Assembly (NCBI GenBank): GCA_947496355.1 | Contig: CANMCO010000005.1 | Location: forward strand, 124,001-188,000 | Source of the DNA: an uncultured Aquimarina sp. | Lineage (GTDB): Bacteria > Bacteroidota > Bacteroidia > Flavobacteriales > Flavobacteriaceae | DNA length: 64,000 nucleotides | Direction of reading: 5' to 3' | Part shown: positions 31,883 to 41,308 of the stretch, piece by piece | Position numbering within the stretch: position 1 is the first letter of the stretch | Layout: every line of letters begins with the position of its first letter | Notes under the pieces: model-generated | The model's input: only the letters and a program-made list of their open reading frames with translations | The model's database searches: none | What the model was told of the DNA's origin: nothing | Program-made: the position numbers and the translations under genes

Positions 31883-32683
31883 TTATAATTTAATTAATGG
31901 TATACCCTGCTTTGCTTGATAAAATGTAAACCCAATCCAGCCAGCGTATAATAATCCAAAAACGGTCACAGCTAGAATCTGACTTCTATTTGTAGCTTTC
32001 CATTTATTAGATAGCCATAATGCGAATAACGGAATTATTTGTATGCCATGCAATCCAAAAAAGTGCGCTATTCTTAAATCTCCGGCAATTGTGCTCCAAT
32101 TTACTAATGGCAATCCCGCACCTCCGTCAGCCACGCCAACATTATGAGACATCTGACTTATCATCTGGCCACCAACCCAACTACCAAAGAGTACGACAGA
32201 CCAGCCTATTAATATCGCCCATTGAACAGACCTAGTTGTTTTCAATTTCAGTCTTATGGTTTCGAAAATAAATAATATCATAATCAAAACATTAACGGCA
32301 ATCAATATTCCCATTGCTGCAAAAAGTAATCCATCAAGCAACGTGGTCTCATTGTAATGAGATTGCACCCCTCTTGATGCCTGATACACGATGATACCTG
32401 TTTCTATTAGTAGTGTCCAGGATACAAGGTTGTTTATTATATTCTTTTTTCTTATTGAGAACGGGTATAAAGTATTAAGGTATCCAACAGTTAAGATGAA
32501 TATACCTGTTGAGATACAAAATTTCAAGGGTTTAATCCAAACATTGATGCCCATAAGTGTTCTGTCATCAATAAAGAGTCCTACTATGCATCCAATGGCA
32601 GAAATGAAATGGATCATTACAATCCCATAAAGTATCGGGCTTTCTGCTTTTACTGTACTCAATATTTTTTTTAGGTAAGTCAT
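31883..32683 (-). CDS. Multi-pass membrane protein of unknown function
   Basis: 266 residues from the ATG at 32683, which overlaps the stop of the ABA4-like gene (TAATG). A longer frame from 32824 would run through that gene and has no membrane-protein character in its first 47 residues, so I rejected it. Seven or so membrane segments are visible (e.g. SPILYGIVMIHFISAIGCIVGLF). I do not recognise a family. It sits between the ABA4-like protein and the histidine kinase in one operon and may be a partner of either. Confidence 0.8.
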   Translation of the reverse strand: MTYLKKILSTVKAESPILYGIVMIHFISAIGCIVGLFIDDRTLMGINVWIKPLKFCISTGIFILTVGYLNTLYPFSIRKKNIINNLVSWTLLIETGIIVYQASRGVQSHYNETTLLDGLLFAAMGILIAVNVLIMILFIFETIRLKLKTTRSVQWAILIGWSVVLFGSWVGGQMISQMSHNVGVADGGAGLPLVNWSTIAGDLRIAHFFGLHGIQIIPLFALWLSNKWKATNRSQILAVTVFGLLYAGWIGFTFYQAKQGIPLIKL

Positions 32684-33108
32684 TATTTTGATTGTTTTTG
32701 TTTGATTGTTTTGATGATCATAAAAAGTAGAAAGCCAACTGGACCAAACATAAATGTTCCAAAAAGACATGGGGCCATTACTAATTGAGGAACTCCTGTT
32801 TTTTTGTTTTGATCCAACATCCACATCCCAACTAAAAGATCAAAAGCTAGATAATGAACCCAGCCAGCTAGGACAGCATTTTCTTCTGTAAATAATTCCA
32901 TAACCGAAGCTAAACTGCCAAAATCCATCCATCCACCTATCTGCATGGCTTGAAAAATATAGATTGCATATATCACTGACAATGCTAATGGAACTACCTT
33001 GAAATCAATTAAGAATCTGGTAACTTTCCATTTGGGTAAGAGAATCATCAAGATCCACATTGGCATAGTAATCGTACCTGCTATTGAAAAAACTTGTGTA
33101 GGAGTCAT
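32683..33108 (-). CDS. ABA4-like (DUF4281) membrane protein
   Basis: 141 residues with four membrane segments. The family motif HYLAFDLLVGMWML and the preceding AVLAGWVHYLAFD are clear. Plant ABA4 is needed for neoxanthin formation and a relative is proposed to act on carotenoids; the role of bacterial members is not known to me. First gene of the operon with a membrane protein, histidine kinase and LytTR regulator. The stop overlaps the next start. Confidence 0.85.
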   Translation of the reverse strand: MTPTQVFSIAGTITMPMWILMILLPKWKVTRFLIDFKVVPLALSVIYAIYIFQAMQIGGWMDFGSLASVMELFTEENAVLAGWVHYLAFDLLVGMWMLDQNKKTGVPQLVMAPCLFGTFMFGPVGFLLFMIIKTIKQKQSK

Positions 33109-33322
33109 ATTTATCTATTTTTAAAAAGGAATAATTTGATGAATTAATGACTCAAATATGTAACTGTTGGGTAAGAAAGAAAATGACTTTACGTTCAATT
33201 GTCGTAAAATGCCATTGAATTGTAAAATTTCAGCTTCAACTTAAAGTTTTACATTGGAAAAGAAGTAAGATTTCATATAACCTTGTAGGTGTATACAAAA
33301 AATGATTTCTAGTAAACTACTT

Positions 33323-33525
33323 CGGGCAAGCCCGCGAGGCATCGGTTGGAAAATAATTTTGATTTCGAGGCAAGCCTCAGAGCATTTAGACCTCGATTAT
33401 CGAGTAAAGATCAACAAATATCTGTTGCTATTGAAAAGCTTGGTAAGTTTAAAAAATGGTTATCGGTATAACAAGAATAGTTGCAATAGGACAATATTCC
33501 CTTCCGCAAAGGAATTTTGCGGAAG
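33323..33525. repeat. Cluster of short perfect palindromes in the gap next to the oxoamine synthase gene
   Basis: In the 458-base gap 33109-33566 there are CGGGCAAGCCCG (33323-33334), GAGGCAAGCCTC (33367-33378), CTCGATTATCGAG (33392-33404) and a 10-bp stem CTTCCGCAAA / TTTGCGGAAG with a 5-base loop (33501-33525). The last could also serve as a terminator for the gene ending at 33567, but no T-run follows. An ORF of 81 codons over this stretch has no protein-like features. Confidence 0.6.
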
Positions 33526-33566
33526 AGTATACCTTGGATTTAATTAGCAAATACTTTCGACCCGCT

Positions 33567-36500
33567 TCACTCTGAATAAGCATGAGTATGGACATCCTGT
33601 CGTTGATCTACAATTCGCCCAATAAGCCAGATAAATGGCTCAACCTGCCCTTTTAGCACGCAGGTTCCATCACAAATGCTATGAAGCAGTCCTTGTACAT
33701 CATATGATTGCAAAGCAGAAACCGCTGCCCTATCAGTAAGAAGCAACGAACAAGAAGGCAAATCACAACTTTCATGAGCACTCAATGTTACCTCTCCATC
33801 TTTACATAAAATTGTGATGGGCTCAGATTGTTTAGAAACACTAACAGATATGGCGAGATTTGGAGTTGGAGCAGAAACCTCAGCTATCGATTTTTTCAAG
33901 TAGTCGGTGAATGCATTAGCCCAGATCTGGACATCAGATTGCGTTATATTTAAGTCCCTTGTTTCATAACGTGTCGCAGTGAGTTGTTCATCCACTTCAC
34001 GTTCTGCTTCAATAAGAGCTTCTAGTGTTTTGTCTACATCTTCATATGTGTGAGCGGCTGAGCAGATGAGTCTTAAACGGCCTCGTCCACTTTCCACAAT
34101 TGGATAGGTCACTGCAGATGTTTGAACGCCACGCTGATATAAGCTCTGTACTATTGCATAAAGCTTATCCTTGTCGCTAAAATGAGGTGTGACGATAGGT
34201 CCATCTCCAGTCCCCAGATCATACCCTGCATCTTCGAATCGCTGGCGCATGTAGCGAGTGGTGTCCCACAGTCGTGCACGCAATGCTTTATCAGAGCGGA
34301 GGCGTCGTAATGAAGTGAGTGCTGCTGCTATATCTGCCGGGCTAATGGAAGCCTGAAAGATATAGGCCCTGGAAGATGACTTCAAAAGGTCAATGTGCTC
34401 CTGGCTAGCAGCTATAACTCCACCAAGACTACCTAAGGCCTTGCTAAGTGTTGTCATGATAAAATCCACTTCTTCAGTAACACCTTGAGCGGCACAAATG
34501 CCAGCCCCACCTTCACCGTAAAAGCCAAAAGAATGCGCTTCGTCGACTAGAACAAGTGCATCGTATTTTTTTGCCGTTCGCACGATTTCTGCAACCGGTG
34601 CAGCACCTTCGCCCATGCTATATACGCCTTCTAGAACCACTAGAATAGTACGATAGGGTGACACTTCCGATTCAAGGACAGCCTCCAAGTCAGACGCATT
34701 GTTGTGTTGGAATGTTCTGATAGTCGCACCGCATAGACGGGCACCATCAACAATAGATGCATGACAGAGCTGATCGATAACGACGACATCGTTTTTTCCT
34801 AGAAGTCCTGCTACAGCTCCAACATTGGCTGTATACCCTGTTGGAAATAAACAGGCACTGGGCTTTCCTACTAAATCAGCAAACTCTGTTTCGAACTCCA
34901 AGTGTTGATTGGTCATACCTGACGCTGCAGCTGAGGTACCCATTCCGGTCCCAAAACGGGCTAAAGCAATAGAAGCTTCTTCCATGACTTTCTGGTCACG
35001 GTTCAAGCCAAGATATAGGTTGGTTGTCCATATAATTGCTTCTTGCTCTTCATTATTGTAGGCATCGCCAACTATACCTCTAGTTGCACTTCCTGTTCGT
35101 AACACTTTACTGTAAGGGTTTCTGCGATCGTCGTTCACCATTCGCAAGACTTCTTGAACCAGCTTGCTCTTATCAGTTGCGTTCCAAGCAGGTGCTTTTG
35201 CTGCCTGAAATGTCGGATGACTGGACTGAATATGTGTTTGAAAGCTGGCAAGTGTATCTGTAGTAACACTTGGTAACTTATCTACTGAAGGTTTATCTGC
35301 ACCACTTCCCATTATATGGATAATATAATTGACCAGTGCATTTGGGGTTGAATGTTCAAAAATCGCACGAGCTGGTAACTCTAGACCCAATAGTTTGGTA
35401 AGTCTACAACTAAACTCTAACGTAGTCAGCGAGTCAAGGCCATGGCTATCGAATGAATCGTCTGGAAATACCTGTGATGGATTACCTAAGTTAAGGAGTG
35501 AAGCCACCTCGCTTTGAATAATTGACAATATTGCTTCTTGCCGCTCGTTGTTTGAACCTACCAAACGTTGTATAAGAATGTTAGTACTATTGATTGCATC
35601 TGCACTTGGAGGTATTGCAGCTGAAACTTGTTCAAAACGTGTCTCATCTTCTAGGCTTATGAGTTTCTTGCGATCGAGTTTGTCATTAGGTAAAAAAGGT
35701 AGTGCCTTTAGATATTTCACAACTTGAGGAACCATATACTTTGGTAGTAGTTTCGATAAATAGGACTTTATTCTCGCTTCTGTTACCGTTTCATCTCTAC
35801 TTACAACATAGACTACTAGTATTTTCTGGCCAATACCTCCATCTACGGCTGCTGCAGCGGCAGCGTCAATACCTAGCATCGATTCAAGTGTCGACTCAAT
35901 CTCCTCAAGTTCAATTCGAAAACCTCTGATCTTTACTTGTTGGTCAACTCTGCCAAGAAATTCAATCTCTTCATTTTCTGTCCAGCTACACAAATCGCCC
36001 GTTTTGTACAACCGATTATCTGGAATCAGATCACTAGGCTGCATCTCTATAAAACGCTCCTTGGTCAGCGCTTCATCATACAAGTACCCACGTGCAAGTT
36101 TGCTTCCTGCAAGATACAATTCTCCAGCTACCCCAGCAGAAACAGGTTGCAAAGCATCATCCAAAATGTATGCCCGCGAGTTTGGCACCGACTTGCCAAT
36201 TGTAACAACTTTGGTATCACGAGGAACTTCAGCAATAGTTGAATACACCGTATCTTCAGTAGGACCATATGCATTTAACACGCGTAGATCTGGATTTTGC
36301 GCATACACTTGTTCTACCAATGAACGTTTGAGTGCTTCGCCTCCAAAAACCAGGCATTTTATCCCTTTAGGTAATCTTTCGGTAGCGAGTAATGCCTGCA
36401 TTGCCGATGCAACCATTACGCATGTTCTCACCTGATCCAACGCAGGAAGTTTGGTCAGCTCAAGTGCATTTTCTGCAAGTATCACTGTGCCTCCCAGTGA

Positions 36501-37325
36501 CAAAGTGCCCATAATTTCCATCACCGAAGTATCGAAACATACAGAGGCACCAGCAAACACCCCTTTCAGCTCTTCATCACTGAATAGTTCGCGCATTGAC
36601 TGACGCATGTGCACCACACTTCTGTGCTCGACAGCAACCCCTTTTGGTTGCCCTGTTGAACCCGAGGTATAGATGACATATGCCAAATCGTTCGCGGTTG
36701 ATCGTACCGAGCTATCTGTATGATCGCCCAATGTATTAGTCCACACCAGTTCACGCACTTCACTACATAAATTTGCAGTGTCATCACTATCTACGATAGC
36801 CGCCACAGCACGAGAATGCTCTAACATATATCGAACCCGATCTTGTGGATATGCGGGATCCAACGGTACATATGCACACCCTGCCTGCATCACACCAATT
36901 AGAGTAGCAACCAGTTCCCAAGAGCGGTTCATACAAACCCCAACAAACGATCCTTGTTCTACTCCGCGGTGGCCGAGTTCTCCGGCAACCTCATTAGCTC
37001 GTTTCATGAGACCCTTATAGTCAATTTTGATCTCGCCATCTATAATTGCAGTACGCTTTGGATATTCCAGCACTTGCTTTGCAATCAGTCCACAAATTGT
37101 TGTTTCCAAATGATTGCCTGTTTTTTGAGTTACCTCCTTCTCTATTAATTTTTGCAAATCCGGGGCAGCCATCCTAATGATTTCTCCAGCAGGTTTCACT
37201 CCTGCTGCATCTAACATACGCTGTCGATTACTAGCAATTTCGTCTTTGCTTGATCCTGCATTAAAACGGTCTAATTTGTCTTCGTTGGTTAACAGTTCGC
37301 TAAAAAACTGAGTTAATTTGTCCAT
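33567..37325 (-). CDS. Adenylation / carrier protein / alpha-oxoamine synthase fusion (NRPS-like)
   Basis: 1252 residues. Adenylation domain about 75-560: [11 protein letters not shown] (219-229), NAYGPTED (351-358), YKTGDL (440-445), [20 protein letters not shown], and [10 protein letters not shown] with the A10 lysine. Carrier domain about 590-670 with the phosphopantetheine serine S632 in HGLDSL. After a ~65-residue linker, a PLP alpha-oxoamine synthase domain (about 735-1115): DEAHSFG (D928, H931) and the Schiff-base lysine K962 in [10 protein letters not shown]. The C-terminal ~125 residues end with [26 protein letters not shown], resembling an SCP2-type lipid-binding fold (tentative). 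Oxoamine synthases condense an acyl thioester with an amino acid, losing CO2; here the thioester would be on the attached carrier. No other NRPS/PKS gene is nearby. GC content is higher than around it. Confidence 0.9.
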   Translation of the reverse strand: MDKLTQFFSELLTNEDKLDRFNAGSSKDEIASNRQRMLDAAGVKPAGEIIRMAAPDLQKLIEKEVTQKTGNHLETTICGLIAKQVLEYPKRTAIIDGEIKIDYKGLMKRANEVAGELGHRGVEQGSFVGVCMNRSWELVATLIGVMQAGCAYVPLDPAYPQDRVRYMLEHSRAVAAIVDSDDTANLCSEVRELVWTNTLGDHTDSSVRSTANDLAYVIYTSGSTGQPKGVAVEHRSVVHMRQSMRELFSDEELKGVFAGASVCFDTSVMEIMGTLSLGGTVILAENALELTKLPALDQVRTCVMVASAMQALLATERLPKGIKCLVFGGEALKRSLVEQVYAQNPDLRVLNAYGPTEDTVYSTIAEVPRDTKVVTIGKSVPNSRAYILDDALQPVSAGVAGELYLAGSKLARGYLYDEALTKERFIEMQPSDLIPDNRLYKTGDLCSWTENEEIEFLGRVDQQVKIRGFRIELEEIESTLESMLGIDAAAAAAVDGGIGQKILVVYVVSRDETVTEARIKSYLSKLLPKYMVPQVVKYLKALPFLPNDKLDRKKLISLEDETRFEQVSAAIPPSADAINSTNILIQRLVGSNNERQEAILSIIQSEVASLLNLGNPSQVFPDDSFDSHGLDSLTTLEFSCRLTKLLGLELPARAIFEHSTPNALVNYIIHIMGSGADKPSVDKLPSVTTDTLASFQTHIQSSHPTFQAAKAPAWNATDKSKLVQEVLRMVNDDRRNPYSKVLRTGSATRGIVGDAYNNEEQEAIIWTTNLYLGLNRDQKVMEEASIALARFGTGMGTSAAASGMTNQHLEFETEFADLVGKPSACLFPTGYTANVGAVAGLLGKNDVVVIDQLCHASIVDGARLCGATIRTFQHNNASDLEAVLESEVSPYRTILVVLEGVYSMGEGAAPVAEIVRTAKKYDALVLVDEAHSFGFYGEGGAGICAAQGVTEEVDFIMTTLSKALGSLGGVIAASQEHIDLLKSSSRAYIFQASISPADIAAALTSLRRLRSDKALRARLWDTTRYMRQRFEDAGYDLGTGDGPIVTPHFSDKDKLYAIVQSLYQRGVQTSAVTYPIVESGRGRLRLICSAAHTYEDVDKTLEALIEAEREVDEQLTATRYETRDLNITQSDVQIWANAFTDYLKKSIAEVSAPTPNLAISVSVSKQSEPITILCKDGEVTLSAHESCDLPSCSLLLTDRAAVSALQSYDVQGLLHSICDGTCVLKGQVEPFIWLIGRIVDQRQDVHTHAYSE

Positions 37326-37587
37326 CTATTCCTTGTTTTTCGTAAAAGTAAAGGGAGCATAGATATGTCTAATAAAAAGGAAGTATACAATAAGTAGACC
37401 GAGAGAAACAAGGTGTTAAAAAAAAGTGTACAAGGAGTAGACAAGAACTATTAAATCACTAGCTATCAAGCTATCATAAATTCATAGAAAAACTATTTTA
37501 TATGATATTAAGTCTGAATTTACAGGTATAATATGATAGTAGAATTTTTTCAGCAATGAATACGGTATGGTTTGGTTCTAGTAAACA

Positions 37588-37722
37588 TCAATTATTTTCA
37601 TTTGCTACCCGACTTATATATTTACCTACCACAATAGCAGTAAGAATCACCAAATAGAACTGCCCCATCATCCCAATTAAAATAGCTATAGAACAATTCT
37701 GAAACTTTTGTATTTTCATCAT
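37588..37722 (-). CDS. Small single-pass membrane protein (44 residues), tentative
   Basis: An ATGATG start at 37722 opens 44 codons ending at 37588. The product has one clear membrane segment (about 11-33, SIAILIGMMGQFYLVILTAIVVGKY) and a short polar tail. It lies in the 1-kb gap between the oxoamine synthase gene and aceA. No strong ribosome site is visible and I do not recognise a family. Confidence 0.4.
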   Translation of the reverse strand: MMKIQKFQNCSIAILIGMMGQFYLVILTAIVVGKYISRVANENN

Positions 37723-38062
37723 CTTGCAAATAACCACAAATTAGTGTTTTTTAAAAAAACTTTTTTATAAAATTATAGGCTACGAGATCTCCATAAAGAA
37801 TGTAAAAAAATTATAGAGCTGCAATGACAGGAGATAGTCATAAAAACACTTCCTATTTTTCAAAAAACAGAACAAATTCATCTATTTTCAGGATATTATA
37901 CATTTTTTTAATCTCATTAAAATTGAATTTAAGCATATCAAAAAGCTTAAGTTACCCAAATAGGGAAGATTTTCCAATGAATCACATATACTTGATTTTC
38001 AGTTTTATAAATACAAACTTCCGTTCTTTTTCCATAATTATAAGTTAACGTCATGAGTTTTT

Positions 38063-38110
38063 GCGAACGCTAAATATTTTTACATTTTTAAATATTTAGC
38101 GAACGTTCGC
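38063..38110. promoter_or_regulatory. Inverted repeats with GCGAAC boxes upstream of aceA
   Basis: CGCTAAATATTT (38068-38079) is exactly complementary to AAATATTTAGCG (38090-38101). It overlaps the perfect 12-bp palindrome GCGAACGTTCGC (38099-38110), and the left arm is itself preceded by GCGAAC (38063-38068). The unit thus contains three GCGAAC half-sites, 244-291 bases ahead of aceA. It could be an operator for a glyoxylate-shunt regulator or, with the T-run TTTTTTA that follows, a terminator. Confidence 0.5.
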
Positions 38111-38194
38111 TTTTTTATTAAAAAACTTTTTTATAATATTGTCCTGTAATTAATCATCTATGATGAATAGTAAATTATTAATACAGTAAAAAAA

Positions 38195-38305
38195 ATGGAA
38201 ATGATGAAATCTCAAGTAAAAACTAAAACACTGGTTACAAATTGGGCTATTAATAATACGATTGATTATAACACGTATGATTACAGTGCGCAGACAAAAC
38301 AATGA
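38195..38305 (+). CDS. Small ORF (36 residues) directly upstream of aceA, tentative
   Basis: ATG at 38195 opens 36 codons to TGA at 38305, 48 bases before the aceA start. The product begins MEMMKSQVKTKTLVTNWA and is polar, without membrane segment. It may be a translated leader peptide or a small protein. No family recognised. Confidence 0.35.
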   Translation: MEMMKSQVKTKTLVTNWAINNTIDYNTYDYSAQTKQ

Positions 38306-38353
38306 TTTAAAATAAAGACATTAACCTTAACATAAAACTTAAAAAGTAACATT

Positions 38354-39964
38354 ATGAGTAATTATAATTCAGCCCTTGACATTGTACGTAAACTAAAGGC
38401 AAAACATGGAAATACCTGGGCAACCATACGCCCAGAAAATGCGGCACGTATTGCTGTACAAAATAGATTTAAAACAGGATTAGATATTGCTAAGTACACA
38501 GCGGCTATCATGCGTAAAGACATGGCAGAATATGATACTAATAGTGTAAACTATACACAATCATTGGGTTGCTGGCACGGTTTTGTAGCACAACAAAAAA
38601 TGATTGCTGTAAAAAAACATAAAGGCACAACCGATAAATCATACTTATATCTTTCTGGTTGGATGGTAGCGGCATTACGTTCAGAGTTAGGACCTTTACC
38701 AGATCAGTCAATGCACGAAAAAACTTCGGTTCCTAAGTTAATCGAAGAAATATATACATTCTTACGTCAAGCTGATGCAGTAGAATTAAATGATCTTTTT
38801 CGTCGTCTAGATGCTGGAGAAGATGTTCAAGCTGAAATCGATAATTTTGAAACACATGTTGTACCAATCATTGCCGATATTGATGCAGGTTTTGGTAATG
38901 AAGAAGCGACGTATCTTTTAGCGAAAAAAATGATTGAAGCTGGTGCTTGTGCACTTCAAATCGAAAATCAAGTATCTGATGCTAAGCAATGTGGTCACCA
39001 AGATGGTAAAGTAACGGTACCACATGAAGATTTTATCGCTAAGATAAATGCACTTCGATATGCTTTCTTAGAACTAGGTGTAGAGGAAGGTGTAATTGTT
39101 GCTAGAACAGATTCTGAAGGTGCTGGTTTAACACAAAAACTACCCGTATCTACAGAGGAAGGCGACTTAGCTTCGCAGTATATGGATTTTGTTGAAGCAG
39201 AAGAAGTTAGCTTAGATGAGGTGAATCAAAATGATGTATTATTTAAGCGTGATGGTAAATTGGTTCGTCCTGTACGTATGCCAAACGGATTATATAAATT
39301 TAAAGAAGGATCTAACATTGATCGTGTTGTATTAGACTGTGTTACAAGTCTTGAAAATGGTGCTGATTTATTATGGATCGAGACTCCAACACCAAATGTG
39401 AAGCAAATTGCACATATGGTAAACCGAGTTAAGGAACAGGTACCTAATGCAAAATTAGTATACAACAATTCTCCATCTTTCAATTGGACGCTTAATTTCC
39501 GTCAACAGGCATTTGATGCTATGGTAGAAGCAGGAGAAGATGTATCTGCCTATAATAGAGCTGAACTAATGGAAGCAAATTACGATGGTACTGAATTATC
39601 AAACAGAGCAGATGAAATGATTCGTATGTTCCAAGCAGAAGCGTCTCGTGATGCTGGTGTATTCCATCACTTAATTACGCTACCAACATACCACACAACT
39701 GCGTTACATATGAATGATCTTGTAGAAGGTTATTTTGGAGACGAGGGAATGTTGGCTTATGTAGGTTCTGTTCAACGTCAAGAAATACGAAAAGGCGTAT
39801 CTTGTGTAAAACACCAACGTATGGCAGGATCTGACTTAGGAGATGATCATAAAACCTTCTTTGCAGGTGAAAAAGCCTTAAAAGCTGGTGGTGAGAAAAA
39901 CACTAGTAATCAATTTGAAGTTAAAACAAGTGCTAAAGTGCCAGAAATGGCTTTAGATAAATAA
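38354..39964 (+). CDS. aceA: Isocitrate lyase
   Basis: 536 residues, the longer form of isocitrate lyase usual in Bacteroidota. The active-site loop reads KQCGHQDGK, matching the KKCGH motif with Q in place of the second K, and metal-site motifs IIADIDAGFG and VARTDSEGAG are present. The enzyme cleaves isocitrate to succinate and glyoxylate, allowing growth on acetate or fatty acids. Malate synthase (aceB), often adjacent, is not in the window. Upstream lies a palindrome set and a 36-codon ORF; downstream a good terminator. Confidence 0.96.
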   Translation: MSNYNSALDIVRKLKAKHGNTWATIRPENAARIAVQNRFKTGLDIAKYTAAIMRKDMAEYDTNSVNYTQSLGCWHGFVAQQKMIAVKKHKGTTDKSYLYLSGWMVAALRSELGPLPDQSMHEKTSVPKLIEEIYTFLRQADAVELNDLFRRLDAGEDVQAEIDNFETHVVPIIADIDAGFGNEEATYLLAKKMIEAGACALQIENQVSDAKQCGHQDGKVTVPHEDFIAKINALRYAFLELGVEEGVIVARTDSEGAGLTQKLPVSTEEGDLASQYMDFVEAEEVSLDEVNQNDVLFKRDGKLVRPVRMPNGLYKFKEGSNIDRVVLDCVTSLENGADLLWIETPTPNVKQIAHMVNRVKEQVPNAKLVYNNSPSFNWTLNFRQQAFDAMVEAGEDVSAYNRAELMEANYDGTELSNRADEMIRMFQAEASRDAGVFHHLITLPTYHTTALHMNDLVEGYFGDEGMLAYVGSVQRQEIRKGVSCVKHQRMAGSDLGDDHKTFFAGEKALKAGGEKNTSNQFEVKTSAKVPEMALDK

Positions 39965-39986
39965 AACTTGCGTTGAAGTTTTTTAT

Positions 39987-40019
39987 AAAGGTGATCCATA
40001 ATAGGGGTCACCTTTTTTT
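39987..40019 (+). terminator. Rho-independent terminator of aceA
   Basis: AAAGGTGA (39987-39994) pairs with TCACCTTT (40008-40015), the stem extending inward by further C-G pairs, followed by a run of seven T. It begins 23 bases after the aceA stop. Confidence 0.88.
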
Positions 40020-40049
40020 ATGGTCAACGAAGAATAAGTTTATACTTGA

Positions 40050-40310
40050 AAATCATTACAAATAAACACATATCTTAAACTACCTATTATCGAAACTCAG
40101 ATTGATAAACAATGGGAATTAGCACAACGTATTGAAGATATTTATACTACTCTTGAACAAAAAACAACAGATATTTTCAAGCTACCTATAAATAATGTTT
40201 TGACCTACAAAGAAGTAAAAACAAGTTATGTTTTAATCAAAAGCCACCTAATTTCTTGGGTGGTTTCGGTTGTAAACAAATCTATTATGTTCCCTACTTC
40301 CAAAATGTGA
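40050..40310 (+). pseudogene. Possible remnant of a coding sequence without start codon
   Basis: A frame of about 85 codons without stop runs from about 40050 to a TGA near 40310. It begins after an in-frame TGA and lacks an ATG near its start. Its translation includes LPIIETQIDKQWELAQRIEDIY and TTLEQKTTDIFKLP, which look like genuine amphipathic protein sequence rather than random translation. Nothing is recognisable. It could be a gene fragment left by deletion. Confidence 0.25.
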
Positions 40311-40321
40311 TCTTAAATCGG

Positions 40322-41278
40322 TTATCTTCCGTGTAATTCCATATTTGGCAAGTCATTAAGGTCTTTTACATAAAAATCGAAAAAGCTTTTGGTTTGGGCA
40401 AAAAACTCTTTTCGGAATTCTCTTATTCCATGATCAGCTCCTTCAAATAAAATATATCGCACAGGATGTTTATATTCATACAATTTGCTTACTAACTCTA
40501 GCGACTCTGAAGCTTGAACACGCCAATCAGAACTACCATGCATTATTAAAAGCGGGGTAGTTTTACACATTTTATCTGCCCAAAATACTGCTGATCGAGC
40601 TGTAAGCTCTTTTTCTTTATTCTTACGATAATTTGGGATGAATTTCTCGTATACATGTTTTTCAAATTCTGGTCGATTTTCAAGTGCTTTAAAAGCATTG
40701 GCCGCACCAGCAAGAACAACAGCAGCCTTGAATTGACAAGATTCTTTAAGAGCAAGATATGTCATCATACCACCTCTACTTGCTCCTTCTATACCTATTC
40801 TTGAAGTATCTGCATTATCAATTTCATCTAGAGTAGGCACGAGATTTAAAACATCATTTAAGTCCTTTCCCCCTACTTCCTCTTTTCCTTCGCTACCACT
40901 ATTTCCTCGATATTGACTGGCCACTACGACGTATCCCCAGCTAGCAAGTTTTCCCAAAAAAAAGCCTACCCCAGTTTCATTCCATTGTCCAAATTCGCCA
41001 GTTCCTCCTCGATTTGAAATAACACAAGGAAAACTGCCTTCCTGAATCGGTTTGGCTATAAAACCTTTAATCTTAAGAGAATCGGATAGATAGGTGATTC
41101 TAAAAAACTCAATTTCTTTAAGAGCTTTAATCATGGCTGAATCGGCCTTATGAATTTTGGCAATGGTTGAATCGCTTAAAATTAACCTTTCTTTTTCTAT
41201 AATTTTCCCATTCTGAGAATGAGAAAGAAAACACTTAAAAAAAGTTAAAAGTAGAAGTATTGTTAGTTTGGATCTCAT
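40322..41278 (-). CDS. Secreted alpha/beta hydrolase (prolyl oligopeptidase / dienelactone hydrolase type)
   Basis: 318 residues with a signal peptide (LTILLLLTFFKCFLSHSQ). The nucleophile S167 is in GASRGGMM, the acid residue probably in HGSSDWRV and the histidine in EGADHGIREF, all in the order of S9-type hydrolases. Residues 60-130 give the usual oxyanion region (VISNRGGTGEFGQW). Substrate unknown: peptide or ester. 30 bases separate it from folE upstream on the same strand, so it may be read through from the folE-merC promoter. Confidence 0.85.
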   Translation of the reverse strand: MRSKLTILLLLTFFKCFLSHSQNGKIIEKERLILSDSTIAKIHKADSAMIKALKEIEFFRITYLSDSLKIKGFIAKPIQEGSFPCVISNRGGTGEFGQWNETGVGFFLGKLASWGYVVVASQYRGNSGSEGKEEVGGKDLNDVLNLVPTLDEIDNADTSRIGIEGASRGGMMTYLALKESCQFKAAVVLAGAANAFKALENRPEFEKHVYEKFIPNYRKNKEKELTARSAVFWADKMCKTTPLLIMHGSSDWRVQASESLELVSKLYEYKHPVRYILFEGADHGIREFRKEFFAQTKSFFDFYVKDLNDLPNMELHGR

Positions 41279-41308
41279 TATTGGGTTTTACTTTATGATA
41301 TACAACAT

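Noticed and set aside
32684..32824. Extension of the membrane-protein gene to a start at 32824
   Set aside because: The added 47 residues overlap the ABA4-like gene in another frame and look unlike protein; the ATG at 32683 gives a normal membrane-protein start.
33302..33547. 81-codon ORF in the gap downstream of the oxoamine synthase gene
   Set aside because: It runs through several palindromes, has an odd composition and no family likeness; probably chance.
37824..38048. 74-codon ORF upstream of aceA
   Set aside because: Low-complexity, AT-driven translation (many Ser/Ile/Phe/Asn) and no ribosome site; the nearby palindromes explain the region better.
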